Below, piece after piece: positions 15,719 through 23,835 of a stretch of DNA of 52,624 nucleotides. The position numbers were made by a program, and so were the translations under genes. Position 1 is the first letter of the stretch. The number at the start of each line of letters is the position of its first letter. Location of the stretch: NCBI GenBank assembly GCA_019117185.1, contig DXAF01000037.1, positions 1 through 52,624 of the forward strand. The letters run 5' to 3'. The stretch comes from Candidatus Limosilactobacillus intestinipullorum. Its GTDB lineage: Bacteria; Bacillota; Bacilli; Lactobacillales; Lactobacillaceae. The notes under the pieces are model-generated. The model had not been told where the DNA came from. It ran no database searches and worked only from the letters and a program-made list of their open reading frames with translations.

Positions 15719-17224
15719 TTGAGCGAACAACAATATATTATGGCCATCGACGAAGGGACCACCAGCGCCCGGGCAATTATCTTTGACCATGCGGGAAATA
15801 AAATTGGGATGAGCCAAAAGGAATTCCCCCAATACTTCCCCAAGCCGGGTTGGGTCGAACACGATGCCATGGAGATCTGGGATAGTGTTCAGGCCGTCAT
15901 CTCGGATGTCATGATCAAGACCCAGATTAAGCCTTACAAGATTGCGGCAATTGGAATCACCAACCAGCGGGAGACGACCGTTATCTGGGATAAGAATACT
16001 GGGAAGCCGATCTACCACGCGGTGGTTTGGCAGTCCAAGCAGACCAGCGATATTGCTGAACAGCTGATTAAGGATGGCTACAAGGACATGATCCACGCCA
16101 AGACCGGTCTGGTGATTGATTCCTACTTTGCGGCCACCAAGATTAAGTGGATCTTAGACCGGGTCCCGGGTGCCCGGGCCAAGGCCGCCAAGGGGGAGCT
16201 CCTCTTCGGGACGATCGATACCTGGCTCTTGTGGAACCTTAGTGCACGCCGGGTTCACGCGACCGACGTTTCCAACGCTAGCCGGACGATGCTCTTTAAC
16301 ATCCATGACCTGGATTGGGACCAAGACATTTTGGACCTCTTAGACATCCCCCGCACCATGCTGCCGGAGGTTAAGCCTAGTTCGGCGATCTTTGGCTACA
16401 CCGGTGACTACCACTTCTACGGGGTCCAGATCCCGATCGCGGGGATTGCTGGGGACCAACAGGCAGCCCTCTTTGGCCAGGCGGCCTATGAGAAGGGTTC
16501 GGTCAAAAATACCTACGGGACCGGGGCCTTTATTGTTATGAACACGGGCTTAAAGCCCACTCTGTCTGATAATGGACTTTTGACTACGATTGCCTACGGG
16601 CTGAACGGTCAGACCTACTATGCCCTGGAGGGGAGTATTTTCGTGGCCGGGTCCGCGGTCCAGTGGCTCCGCGATGGCCTCCAGCTATTTAACCACACCA
16701 GTGAGTCAGAGCAAATGGCCGTCGATGCCCAGACGACGGGGGGTGTCTACGTCGTACCGTCCTTTACGGGACTGGGCGCCCCATACTGGGACCAAGAAGT
16801 GCGGGGGGCAATCTTTGGCCTGACCCGGGGGACGAACCGCAAGCACCTGGTCCGGGCCACCCTGGAATCGATTGCCCTGCAGACCCGGGACGTGGTGGAC
16901 ACGATGGTCAAGGATACCAAGCTGCCACTGACCGCTTTGACGGTCAACGGGGGTGCTTCCCGCAACGACTTCATGATGCAGTTTCAAGCGGATATTTTGC
17001 AGACGCCGATTAAGCGGGCCGCAATGGAAGAAACGACGGCGTTGGGCGCCGCCTTCCTCGCGGGCCTAGCCGTCGCCTTCTGGAATGACCAGGAGGAGTT
17101 GCGGCGCCTGTCGAAGATTGGTGATGAATTTGCACCGCAAATGGCGCCAGAAGAAGCTGACCAGATTTACGCCGGGTGGCAGCAAGCAATTAAAGCAGCA
17201 CAGTACTTTAGTCACGGAAAATAA
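15719..17224 (+). CDS. glpK: Glycerol kinase
   Basis: The 501-residue FGGY kinase begins at TTG 15719 behind [26 protein letters not shown] is the ATP-binding start, and [18 protein letters not shown] is the C-terminal FGGY signature. The segment [20 protein letters not shown] contains the His that in Gram-positive GlpK is phosphorylated by HPr to activate the enzyme. It converts glycerol to sn-glycerol-3-phosphate. Its transporter glpF lies 11 kb upstream under a cre site, so the two genes are not in one operon. No glpO/glpD oxidase gene is in the window. Confidence 0.95.
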   Translation: MSEQQYIMAIDEGTTSARAIIFDHAGNKIGMSQKEFPQYFPKPGWVEHDAMEIWDSVQAVISDVMIKTQIKPYKIAAIGITNQRETTVIWDKNTGKPIYHAVVWQSKQTSDIAEQLIKDGYKDMIHAKTGLVIDSYFAATKIKWILDRVPGARAKAAKGELLFGTIDTWLLWNLSARRVHATDVSNASRTMLFNIHDLDWDQDILDLLDIPRTMLPEVKPSSAIFGYTGDYHFYGVQIPIAGIAGDQQAALFGQAAYEKGSVKNTYGTGAFIVMNTGLKPTLSDNGLLTTIAYGLNGQTYYALEGSIFVAGSAVQWLRDGLQLFNHTSESEQMAVDAQTTGGVYVVPSFTGLGAPYWDQEVRGAIFGLTRGTNRKHLVRATLESIALQTRDVVDTMVKDTKLPLTALTVNGGASRNDFMMQFQADILQTPIKRAAMEETTALGAAFLAGLAVAFWNDQEELRRLSKIGDEFAPQMAPEEADQIYAGWQQAIKAAQYFSHGK

Positions 17225-17236
17225 TAGGTGAAATCA

Positions 17237-17740
17237 ATGAAACAAATGCAACCTGAACAGTTAATAGCCGCCCTGGGCGAGTTTGTTGAAACTTATCATA
17301 TGGATGCGGGGGGCCGTTACCAGTCACTATACGCCGAATTACTGTTGCAATGGCAGGCACTCAATAACCTACCGATGTCGTGGGCCGATGAGCGCAGTCG
17401 GGTCATGGCGGACAAATATTGGCGGGGGATGAATGCTTGGTACGCCAAGTTTGACCAGCACCGTGAAGAGGCCCGCCAGATTGGGCTGGGACTAAGTAGT
17501 CCGATGGCCTTCTTATACTATGGGGTCGCCCAAGACTTTGCCAAGCAGGTGATGGACCAGTTACCACCGGTGGACCTCCACCAGCCGGTCATGAAGATTA
17601 ATGACTTTCCCTTCCGCCTCCACCAGCAGTTGGCTGAATTTAACCAGTTGGACGTGGAGATGCTGACGATGATTGACGTGCAGCTCTTGATTGAATACTG
17701 GCACGTCCTGGCCGACGCGGTCGGGAAGAAGAGCGCGTAA
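17237..17740 (+). CDS. Hypothetical protein downstream of glpK
   Basis: I do not recognise a family. The 167-residue product (MKQMQPEQLIAALGEFVETY...) is soluble, mainly helical and rich in Gln, Trp and Tyr. ATG 17237 follows the weak site AGGTGA; a GTG at 17228 lies four bases after the glpK stop. The tight spacing and the terminator at 17751 suggest co-transcription with glpK. A link to glycerol use is only positional. Confidence 0.6.
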   Translation: MKQMQPEQLIAALGEFVETYHMDAGGRYQSLYAELLLQWQALNNLPMSWADERSRVMADKYWRGMNAWYAKFDQHREEARQIGLGLSSPMAFLYYGVAQDFAKQVMDQLPPVDLHQPVMKINDFPFRLHQQLAEFNQLDVEMLTMIDVQLLIEYWHVLADAVGKKSA

Positions 17741-17750
17741 TTTAAAATGA

Positions 17751-17794
17751 ATAACCTCCAGTGAAAAGGTTTAGGCCTTTTCACTGGAGGTTAT
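17751..17794. terminator. Long perfect hairpin terminator
   Basis: ATAACCTCCAGTGAAAAGG (17751-17769) is perfectly complementary to 17776-17794. It lies between the convergent ends of the glpK unit and the minus-strand sigma unit. Confidence 0.8.
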
Positions 17795-17817
17795 TGTTTA
17801 TGCAGACAGGATTACCT

Positions 17818-18060
17818 TTAGTTCTCCTTCAGCCAGGACGTCAGGAACTTAGCCAGTGCTTGGGCGTCATCCCGGTCCAGGCTAAAGGTATTGTCATGGC
17901 CCTGTTTTTGAAAGTCGACGTTGGTGAGGAGGAGCTGCAAGCGGTTCGTGGTAGGCTGCGCATAGAAGCTCAGCTCGTTAGCACAGCCATCATCCTCGTC
18001 CTCACCGGCATAGCGAATGTTGAGCCAGTGGGTATGGACTCGTCGTTGGTGTTTCGTCAT
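17818..18060 (-). CDS. Small hypothetical protein downstream of the sigma factor
   Basis: The 80-residue protein (MTKHQRRVHTHWLNIRYAGE...) has a basic start, an acidic patch (EDEDD) and no membrane segment. Its ATG overlaps the TGA of the sigma-factor gene by four bases, so it is translationally coupled to it. I do not recognise a family. Position could suggest a partner or antagonist of the sigma factor, but nothing in the sequence shows this. Confidence 0.55.
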   Translation of the reverse strand: MTKHQRRVHTHWLNIRYAGEDEDDGCANELSFYAQPTTNRLQLLLTNVDFQKQGHDNTFSLDRDDAQALAKFLTSWLKEN

Positions 18061-18614
18061 TTTGTCACCCCAAATCTCCCTTCATTGTAGTCGAGCTGGC
18101 GGGCCTTTGCAATCAGCCCGCGTTTCCACTGGTAGACGGCCGCTGGACTGACGCCGTAATGGTCGGCGATCTGCCGGTCACTGAGCTGGTGGCAGAGGCA
18201 GGCGTGGAGGTAGCGGCGCTGGTTAAGTGAACAGTGGCGGGCCAGTTCGGTAAAGTAGGCGACGTTGAGGACCCGGGTGAGGGCCGCGTCGGCCTGGCCT
18301 GGTTCCGTGAGGGGGTCAGCATCGAGTGAAAAGTCCTGGAGTTCACTGGCGTGCTGGTCACGACGCAGGAGGTCGAGCAGGCGCCAGTAGACCCGCTGGT
18401 AGGCGAAGGCTAAAAAGCTGGCACCGGGCTTTGGGGACCGGGTGACAAAGTCAGCATAGGCGGTTGCGTAGGCGAGGCAGCCCTCTTGAAAGAGGTCGTC
18501 GTAGTTACTACTGAACGGGGAGACGTGGAGCCGCTTGAGGACCCCGTAGATGATCCCAATTTGCTTATCGCTAAACAGTTCTTCTAGTCCTTGGTTAATT
18601 TTTTGCGTTGTCAT
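18057..18614 (-). CDS. Sigma-70-like RNA polymerase sigma factor (SigH/ComX-type candidate)
   Basis: The 185-residue protein has the two regions expected of a small alternative sigma factor. Residues about 38-57 (YDDLFQEGCLAYATAYADF) match region 2.1-2.2, where the D-x-x-Q-E-G motif contacts core polymerase; region 2.3-2.4 follows (SFLAFAYQRVYWRLLDLLRR). Residues about 143-168 (LSDRQIADHYGVSPAAVYQW) form the region 4 helix-turn-helix. The length and architecture resemble the SigH/ComX group that drives late competence genes in streptococci and lactobacilli, but the exact subgroup is not proven. It diverges from a ComK-like gene and is coupled to a small downstream gene. Confidence 0.7.
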   Translation of the reverse strand: MTTQKINQGLEELFSDKQIGIIYGVLKRLHVSPFSSNYDDLFQEGCLAYATAYADFVTRSPKPGASFLAFAYQRVYWRLLDLLRRDQHASELQDFSLDADPLTEPGQADAALTRVLNVAYFTELARHCSLNQRRYLHACLCHQLSDRQIADHYGVSPAAVYQWKRGLIAKARQLDYNEGRFGVTK

Positions 18615-18728
18615 ATTGAGAATTTCCCTTCTGGTTAATTCTCAAGAGCTCTTGAGTACCACCCATTGTAGTGACTAGGCACTAGCTGAGCGAACGATAA
18701 AATAGCACTAACGGCCCGAAAAAAGGTG

Positions 18729-18757
18729 TTGACGGGGGTGAATTCTCTTGATATCTT
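18729..18757 (+). promoter_or_regulatory. Promoter of the ComK-like gene
   Basis: TTGACG and TATCTT (18752-18757) have a 17-base spacer. It lies within the 213-base divergent region shared with the sigma-factor gene. Confidence 0.55.
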
Positions 18758-18765
18758 AATATTCG

Positions 18766-18779
18766 CGCAAGCGCTTACA
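18766..18779 (+). promoter_or_regulatory. cre-like site downstream of the ComK-like promoter
   Basis: CGCAAGCGCTTACA matches the cre consensus TGWAANCGNTNWCA except at positions 1 and 3. It sits just after the predicted start site. Confidence 0.4.
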
Positions 18780-18828
18780 AATTTAATGAAAAAAAGCAAT
18801 AGTTTGCGGTTTGAATTGGGGGGTCTTT

Positions 18829-19578
18829 GTGTTATATAAAGAAGTATTTGATTTTGGTGATATTGCGACGCTGGAGGTGACCAGGGAGGTGGAAGGTTTC
18901 CAGCCCCGGTTTGACAACTGTCTGGCCCTGACGGCGTATGATGACCAGCGGACATTGGTGTTGACGCTGGCTGGCCAATTATTGGTAGTTAAAACGAGCC
19001 TGGCGGCGTGCCTCAGAGAGTTTAGCCAGTATTATCAGATTCACGGCTATGAGATGGATGTCTACTATGCCCTGGTTCACTGCCAGACTCAGGGATTAAT
19101 TGCGGGACACTACCGGTTAGTACCGAGTCAGGGGGCTAGTAACCCGCACGTGGTTTATTACAACGCCCACTTCATTGACTCAAAGAGTTATTCTAAGGAA
19201 CGGCAGCGGGTCCTATTGACCTTAAACAATGGCCATGATTCCTTCCAGCTCTGTATCGATGCCTGTTATAGTAGCTTTGTCCGGATCTTGGCAGCGGCTG
19301 AGCTAGTTAGTAAGTACCAACTACAAAATATCGAGGCCGAGATGCGGCGATTGGGGATGCGCAAGGAGCCGGTGGCGATCCAGGGGTCACAGGATGTCTT
19401 CCAGTGCCAGCGCGATGCGGACCAGTTCCACACGCATCTCCAATCGATGATGATCGTGGGGATCATCACTGCTGCCTTTGAGAATTCCTATGGACAAAAG
19501 CCGGACGCGATTTTCAACCGTTCACTTGCCAGTATCTTAAATTATTCTAAGTTCATTAAAAAGGATAAGAAATGGTGA
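18829..19578 (+). CDS. ComK-family-like protein (tentative)
   Basis: The start is GTG 18829, five bases behind a GGGGGG tract. The 249-residue soluble protein shows a sequence order reminiscent of B. subtilis ComK: a strand start VFDFGDIATLEV, a Cys/Arg-containing helix (VKTSLAACLREFSQYYQIHG) where ComK has DRSCRFFGSSYAGRKAG, and a strand-turn region HVVYYNAHFIDSKSYSKERQ followed by VLLTLNNGHDSFQLCID where ComK has WISHVHVKEF and TEVTFSNGKTMELPI. Overall identity is low and this is an eye-made match. It is longer than ComK (192 aa) by a C-terminal extension. If correct, it is a minor-groove transcription activator. It diverges from a sigma factor. Confidence 0.45.
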   Translation: MLYKEVFDFGDIATLEVTREVEGFQPRFDNCLALTAYDDQRTLVLTLAGQLLVVKTSLAACLREFSQYYQIHGYEMDVYYALVHCQTQGLIAGHYRLVPSQGASNPHVVYYNAHFIDSKSYSKERQRVLLTLNNGHDSFQLCIDACYSSFVRILAAAELVSKYQLQNIEAEMRRLGMRKEPVAIQGSQDVFQCQRDADQFHTHLQSMMIVGIITAAFENSYGQKPDAIFNRSLASILNYSKFIKKDKKW

Positions 19579-19664
19579 TAGGGCTTTCTACTATGTAATA
19601 GACAAGTTATAATATAGTCGTTAATAACTTAACAGACTAATACAAAATGGGGAGTGAGTAATTG

Positions 19665-20063
19665 ATGACTGCAAGATCAAAAGAGAGCGGGTTAAAGTAC
19701 GCTACTAATATTTTACAAGATCAATGTCAGTCGGTGCTGATTTTCTGGTTGGGTTTTCGACCGCTAAAGATGGAAGAACTGACCGAACTCCTTTCGGACG
19801 TACCCAAAGAAGAACTGGTAAGTAAGCTACATGCTTTACAGAACTTAAGGGTAGTCAACCCCATTTGTGACAAGGCCGATTGCTATTCGCTGACGGAGGA
19901 TGGTGACCAGCTACGGCGCTTGATGATTTCGGTAAGTGTGTGGGGTGTCCAGCAGCAGGATGAAAATGCTGACCGGCAGTCCATGTTTGTCATTGAACCG
20001 GAATTAGATGCCAGCATCAAAGATCTTGTAAAATATCGGCAAACCGTTGAAAAGTATTTGTGA
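19665..20063 (+). CDS. HxlR-like winged-helix transcriptional regulator
   Basis: The 132-residue protein has the HxlR order: a helix-rich N-terminus (LKYATNILQDQCQSVLIFWL), a helix-turn-helix (MEELTELLSDVPKEELVSKL), a wing strand pair and the family signature YSLTEDGDQLRRLMISVSVWG. Many HxlR members sense redox or electrophiles through an N-terminal Cys; Cys22 is present but the position is not an exact match. The start ATG 19665 follows GGGGAGTGAG. It lies 86 bases after the ComK-like gene on the same strand with AT-rich DNA between, so co-transcription is possible but unproven. Confidence 0.65.
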   Translation: MTARSKESGLKYATNILQDQCQSVLIFWLGFRPLKMEELTELLSDVPKEELVSKLHALQNLRVVNPICDKADCYSLTEDGDQLRRLMISVSVWGVQQQDENADRQSMFVIEPELDASIKDLVKYRQTVEKYL

Positions 20064-20121
20064 TTTGATTTTTTGTGCAACCGGTTAAAGGGCCGGGAAG
20101 CTATTAATAAAATAATCAAAC

Positions 20122-20163
20122 CCCGTTGACCGACAGCCCACTTGTGAGTAGTTGGTTAACGGG
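20122..20163 (+). terminator. Terminator after the HxlR-like gene
   Basis: CCCGTTGACC pairs with GGTTAACGGG (ten pairs including one G-T), followed by TCTTTTTTT. Confidence 0.85.
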
Positions 20164-20202
20164 TCTTTTTTTATTCTATAATAGTAATAAGAGGTGATAA
20201 AG

Positions 20203-20469
20203 ATGAATCGAACGTTCATGTCTGGCTATTATCAGGGCGTCGTGGAAGTGGCCCCGGCGGCATTGTCGGCCGCCCAGGTGACGGAGTTGGCAGTAACAAT
20301 GACGATTCAGCACCTGCGGCACGTTGGGGTGGCAGTAACCACCATTCACGACTTCTTAGTTGATGACATTGGCGCCGACGCCCGGCTTGTGGCCCGCTTT
20401 ATTAACTTGGACGCGGACCAGCTGGCGACCGCCCAGGCCCGGATATTAGCGTTGGCCTTTACCAAATGA
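20203..20469 (+). CDS. Small hypothetical protein
   Basis: The 88-residue protein (MNRTFMSGYYQGVVEVAPAA...) has no signal peptide or clear membrane helix and is Ala/Val rich. ATG 20203 follows AGAGGTGAT; the alternative GTG at 20194 lies inside that site. A TATAAT at about 20176 provides a -10 element. I do not recognise a family. Repeat copy 3 begins about 20 bases after the stop. Confidence 0.55.
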   Translation: MNRTFMSGYYQGVVEVAPAALSAAQVTELAVTMTIQHLRHVGVAVTTIHDFLVDDIGADARLVARFINLDADQLATAQARILALAFTK

Positions 20470-20489
20470 TTGTTATCGACATTATTAAA

Positions 20490-20597
20490 GCGGGGTTATG
20501 ACATAATCTCTACAACCTAGCTAAAGAACGAACATTGCAGTACACAAATGGCCTCCAGTGCCCGGCAAAGCCGAACATTGGAGGCCTGTTTGTGCTT
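20490..20597 (+). repeat. Interspersed repeat copy 3 (short, tail missing)
   Basis: The unit reads GGGGTTATGACATAATCTCT, then CTAGCTAAA, TGCAGTACACAAA, a hairpin and TTTGTGCTT, where similarity to copies 2 and 4 stops. By eye it matches copy 4 at close to nine bases in ten up to that point. Confidence 0.75.
20551..20585. terminator. Hairpin in repeat copy 3
   Basis: GCCTCCAGTG pairs with CATTGGAGGC, with an inner CCGGC/GCCG element. It sits between convergent genes. Confidence 0.6.
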
Positions 20598-20634
20598 ACG
20601 GCAGAGGTGCCGCATTCTTGTTTAATTGTAACGA

Positions 20635-21492
20635 TTACTTACCCTGCTTGAGGATGATGTCGGATGGCTTAACTTCACTACCGAAGTATGGCTTCAGTTG
20701 GTGGTTGTAGTCTTGCGTGAAGAAGCCTTCCTTGTTTAGCTTAGTAATTTCCTTATTGGACCAGTTTAAGAGGGAAGTATTGCCCTTCTTAACGGCGGGG
20801 GCGATGTATTGATGAGGGCCGACGCTCTTAATCCCAACCGTGTACTTAGGGTTCTTCTTGACCCAAGCGTAAAGGTAGGAGTTGTCATCAGCTAAGGCCG
20901 CCGCCCGGTTGTTCTTCAAGGCGTTAAATTGCTGGGTCTTGGAGTCAAACTTCATCAGGTTAACCCCTGGTTGCTTGCTGGTGAAGTAGTTTTCGGCGGT
21001 CGTCCCCTTGGTAACGATTAACTTCTTACCCTTCAGTTGGGAAACCTTGGTGATCTTCTTGTTCTTTGGTGAAACCACCCCGACGGAAACCTTCATGTAT
21101 GGCTTAGCAAAGGACACGGCGTTCTTCCGCTCCGGGGTCACGGTGAAGTTGGCTAAGACGATGTCGGCCTTGTTGGAGTTAAGGGTGTCGACCCGGTTGT
21201 TGGCGTTAACCTGAACGAACTTAGGCTTAACGCCCAGGTCCTTAGCCATCCGGCGGGCTAATTCAACGTCATAACCGACCCGCTTACCGTCCTTGTTTAC
21301 CCAGCCGTATGGTGGCAGGTCACCGAAGACGGCAACCCGTAATTGGCCCCGCTTCTTGATGGCGGCAACGGTACTTGCGTTGCTAGCGGCGTGGGCGGTG
21401 GACGGCTTGATGGTGCTGGCCCCAATCAAGAGGGCGGCGGCGCTTGCCAGGGTGACCCCGGCGGTAATTACTTTTTTCCAATTAATCTTCAT
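20635..21492 (-). CDS. Amino-acid ABC transporter substrate-binding protein (cysteine/cystine candidate)
   Basis: The 285-residue secreted protein has a basic N-terminus, a hydrophobic core and STAHAAS near residue 35, then the family-3 binding-protein fold: LRVAVFGDLPPYGWVNKDGK, GYDVELARRMAKDLG, DIVLANFTVTPERK and VSFAKPYM. It is exported and captures the ligand for the permease pair encoded upstream in the same operon. Unusually for Gram-positives it has no lipobox Cys, and indeed no Cys anywhere. It is the last gene of a four-gene operon. The ligand is inferred to be cysteine or cystine from the operon leader, not from the binding pocket. Confidence 0.85.
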   Translation of the reverse strand: MKINWKKVITAGVTLASAAALLIGASTIKPSTAHAASNASTVAAIKKRGQLRVAVFGDLPPYGWVNKDGKRVGYDVELARRMAKDLGVKPKFVQVNANNRVDTLNSNKADIVLANFTVTPERKNAVSFAKPYMKVSVGVVSPKNKKITKVSQLKGKKLIVTKGTTAENYFTSKQPGVNLMKFDSKTQQFNALKNNRAAALADDNSYLYAWVKKNPKYTVGIKSVGPHQYIAPAVKKGNTSLLNWSNKEITKLNKEGFFTQDYNHQLKPYFGSEVKPSDIILKQGK

Positions 21493-21510
21493 GATGCATG
21501 TCTCCTTTAA

Positions 21511-22251
21511 TTAAAAATCCATACTGTTGAGAAATTCGGTGGCCCGGTCGGTCTGGGGGTGGTCAAAGAACTGCTGCCCAGGCGTTTCTTCTAGGATCCG
21601 GCCGTTCTCTAAGAAGAGGACCTGGTCGGCAATCTTAGCGGCGAAGTTCATCTCGTGAGTCACGATGATCATCGTCATGTGGTCCTGGTCTGACAACTCT
21701 TTGATGATCTTGAGGACCCCCCGGACCATTTCCGGGTCGAGGGAGGCGGTAACCTCATCAAAGAGCATCAACTCGGGGTGCATGGCTAGGGCCCGGACGA
21801 TGGCGATCCGCTGCTTTTGCCCCCCGGACAGTTCCCGGGGGTAGGCATCGGCGTGGTTACGGAGTTCCACCCGGTCGAGTAACTCCAGGGCCTCCTTTTG
21901 AACGGCCGCCTTGTCCCGTCCTTGGACCTTGACCGGCGCTAAGAGGATGTTATCCAGCACGGTCAGGTTCGGGAAAAGGTCGTAGCTTTGAAAAACCATC
22001 CCGATCTTTTGTCGGAGGTCTTGCCAGGTCTTGGGGTTGGGGTCGACCTGCTTACCGTGGAAGTAAATGCGACCGTCCTTGAACGGTTCCAGGCCGTTGA
22101 GCGTCCGGATGAGGGTGCTTTTCCCAGATCCAGAGGGACCCAGCAGTGTGACCACTTCACCCTTGTTAATGCTGAAGTTGATGTCGTGCAGGGCCTGCCA
22201 GTCGCCGTAAAACTTGTTTAAGTGTTCAACTTTGAGAATTTCTTCTGCCAT
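21511..22251 (-). CDS. Amino-acid ABC transporter ATP-binding protein
   Basis: The 246-residue ATPase carries Walker A GPSGSGKST, signature LSGGQKQRIAIVRAL, Walker B LMLFDEVTASLDPE and the switch His in VTHE. The D-loop reads DEVTASLDP, the variant common in polar amino-acid importers. The ribosome site is a weak AGGTGA. It lies 13 bases after the second permease gene and 18 bases before the binding-protein gene. It contains no cysteine. Confidence 0.93.
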   Translation of the reverse strand: MAEEILKVEHLNKFYGDWQALHDINFSINKGEVVTLLGPSGSGKSTLIRTLNGLEPFKDGRIYFHGKQVDPNPKTWQDLRQKIGMVFQSYDLFPNLTVLDNILLAPVKVQGRDKAAVQKEALELLDRVELRNHADAYPRELSGGQKQRIAIVRALAMHPELMLFDEVTASLDPEMVRGVLKIIKELSDQDHMTMIIVTHEMNFAAKIADQVLFLENGRILEETPGQQFFDHPQTDRATEFLNSMDF

Positions 22252-22264
22252 ATTTTCACCTACT

Positions 22265-22942
22265 TTAGTATTGTTGCTTAGCGGTTAAGTGCTTTGCCCA
22301 CTTGGATAGTGGGTAGTCGATGATGAAGTAGAGGATAAAGATCAGTCCGTATACCCAGAAGACGCCGGTCGGGTAGGTCTGGTTGTTGGCCTCGATGATT
22401 TGCTGGCCGACGTTGATAACGTCCATGATGCTAATCATTAGCAGCAGTGACGTCGTCTTGATTACCCGGGTGGCCAGGTTAATCGTGGCCGGTAATTCTA
22501 GGCGGAGGGCCTGGGGTAAGAGGACGTAGCGGAAGAGCTGCCACTGGTTAAGGCCCAGCGCCAAGCCAGATTCCCGCTGGTGCTCCGGAACTGATTCGAG
22601 GGCCCCCCGGACAATGTCACTAAATTCTGCCGCGACCCAGAGGGTAAAGGCCAAAACCGCCATCCAGGTCGCCGGCCAGTTGACGTTAAACTGGCGGGGC
22701 AGGATGTAGTAGACCAAAAATAAGAGGACGACGGTCGGGACGATCCGGAAAAACTCCAGGTACAAGCGGAGGATAAAACGGATGATGCGACTCTTCATTG
22801 TCCGGAACATCCCCAGGATGGTCCCCAGCGCGAGGCCCAAGATCAAGGAGAGGCCGGCGATCCAAATCGCGGTCCACAGTCCACCCATGAGACGGAGGAA
22901 GTTGGTTCCTTCAAATAAAACGTTAATTCCCGAATGTGCCAT
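22265..22942 (-). CDS. Amino-acid ABC transporter permease 2
   Basis: The 225-residue membrane protein has about five helices and the EAA-type loop ESGLALGLNQWQLFRYVLLP that docks on the ATPase. It resembles the HisM/GlnP group of polar amino-acid permeases. ATG 22942 follows AAAGGAGGG, and the start overlaps the end of permease 1 by 20 bases, indicating coupled translation and a likely heterodimer. It contains no cysteine. Confidence 0.9.
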   Translation of the reverse strand: MAHSGINVLFEGTNFLRLMGGLWTAIWIAGLSLILGLALGTILGMFRTMKSRIIRFILRLYLEFFRIVPTVVLLFLVYYILPRQFNVNWPATWMAVLAFTLWVAAEFSDIVRGALESVPEHQRESGLALGLNQWQLFRYVLLPQALRLELPATINLATRVIKTTSLLLMISIMDVINVGQQIIEANNQTYPTGVFWVYGLIFILYFIIDYPLSKWAKHLTAKQQY

Positions 22943-23582
22943 AACGGACCCTCCTTTCGAGCCAGTTGAGAATTAGGATCAGTGGAATCAAAATGATGGC
23001 ATAGGCGACTACCAGGACGAAGAGGTATTCGTTGGACTGGTAGTACATCCCAATCAGGTCCAGGGCGGTGTTGGTTAACTCGGGGATGGCAATCACCGAG
23101 AAAATCGAGGTTTCCTTGACCAAAAAGATCACGTTGGCTGCCAAGGCGGGCATACTCAGCGCAAACCCTTGGGGGAAGACCACGTAACGGGCGAGTTGCA
23201 GATTACTCATCCCCAGCGCCCGACCGCCGTCGAGCTGGGACTTGCTGACCCCGTTAAAACCACCCGTAAAACCTTCAGCCATGTAGGCACCACCAAGGAA
23301 AATCAAACCGACGATGCCGCAGGTTTCAGCGGACATCTTCCAACCGAGCACCGGAAAAGCGTAGTATAAGAAAAATAGCTGGATAAGCAAGGGCGTGTTC
23401 CGAGCCACTTCCACGTAGATATCAAAGAAGCGGCTGAGCACCGGGACGCGGAAGTACTGGACTAGGCTGGCGATGATCCCAACGATGATGGCACCGATGA
23501 TCCCGACCAGCGAGAGCCACAGGGTAAGCTTAAAGCCTTGGATAAAGTTCGGTAGGCTTTGCTGAATTACTGTCCAACTCAT
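22923..23582 (-). CDS. Amino-acid ABC transporter permease 1
   Basis: This is the first structural gene of the operon, 219 residues from ATG 23582 behind GGAGG. It shows the same permease fold with loop DGGRALGMSNLQLARYVVFP. It contains the only Cys in the four transporter proteins (SAETCGIVG). It begins 46 bases downstream of the attenuator terminator, so its expression should depend on readthrough of that terminator. Confidence 0.9.
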   Translation of the reverse strand: MSWTVIQQSLPNFIQGFKLTLWLSLVGIIGAIIVGIIASLVQYFRVPVLSRFFDIYVEVARNTPLLIQLFFLYYAFPVLGWKMSAETCGIVGLIFLGGAYMAEGFTGGFNGVSKSQLDGGRALGMSNLQLARYVVFPQGFALSMPALAANVIFLVKETSIFSVIAIPELTNTALDLIGMYYQSNEYLFVLVVAYAIILIPLILILNWLERRVRYGTFGN

Positions 23583-23627
23583 CAATCAATCCTCCATTCA
23601 TAATACTTAGTCAAAGTCCATACAAAA

Positions 23628-23660
23628 AGGCTGACGATCCAAGTCCAGAATCGTCAGCCT
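23628..23660 (-). terminator. Attenuator terminator in the transporter leader
   Basis: On the minus strand AGGCTGACGAT and ATCGTCAGCCT form a perfect 11-bp stem with an 11-base loop, followed at once by TTTTTGT. It stands between a promoter and the first permease gene with no cistron of normal size in between. That is the layout of a transcription attenuator. Confidence 0.85.
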
Positions 23661-23715
23661 AGTGACTCCCGGGGTGAAGTCGTGGCCCGGGTGAAATTTG
23701 ACTAGTGAGTACGGA

Positions 23716-23802
23716 TTACTGAAACTTTGGTACGTCAAAAAGCATGTTGGCAATTTTGCAACATGGACAACAAGCTTGACTTGACACAACAAAGTTTGAC
23801 AT
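23716..23802 (-). CDS. Cys-rich leader peptide controlling the transporter operon (proposed)
   Basis: A 28-codon frame starts at ATG 23802, ten bases behind AAAGGGG (23813-23819), and ends with TAA at 23716-23718. It reads MSNFVVSSQA, then Cys-Cys-Pro-Cys-Cys at codons 11-15 (TGT TGT CCA TGT TGC), then KIANMLFDVPKFQ. Four Cys in five codons is exceptional in a genome where Cys is rare. The Cys codons overlap the 5' arm of a hairpin (CATGTTG...CAACATG), and codons 2-5 can pair with codons 25-27. The intrinsic terminator lies 56 bases after the stop. The model is that a ribosome stalled for charged tRNA-Cys changes the fold and lets transcription continue. A metal-binding micropeptide is the alternative. 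Confidence 0.75.
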   Translation of the reverse strand: MSNFVVSSQACCPCCKIANMLFDVPKFQ

Positions 23803-23835
23803 GAACTTCGTACCCCTTTCGTAATTGATGGTTTT

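Noticed and set aside
17751-17794. A 19-bp perfect inverted repeat as possible mobile-element or CRISPR-like repeat
   Set aside because: It is single-copy here, lies between convergent genes and fits a bidirectional terminator; no array is present.
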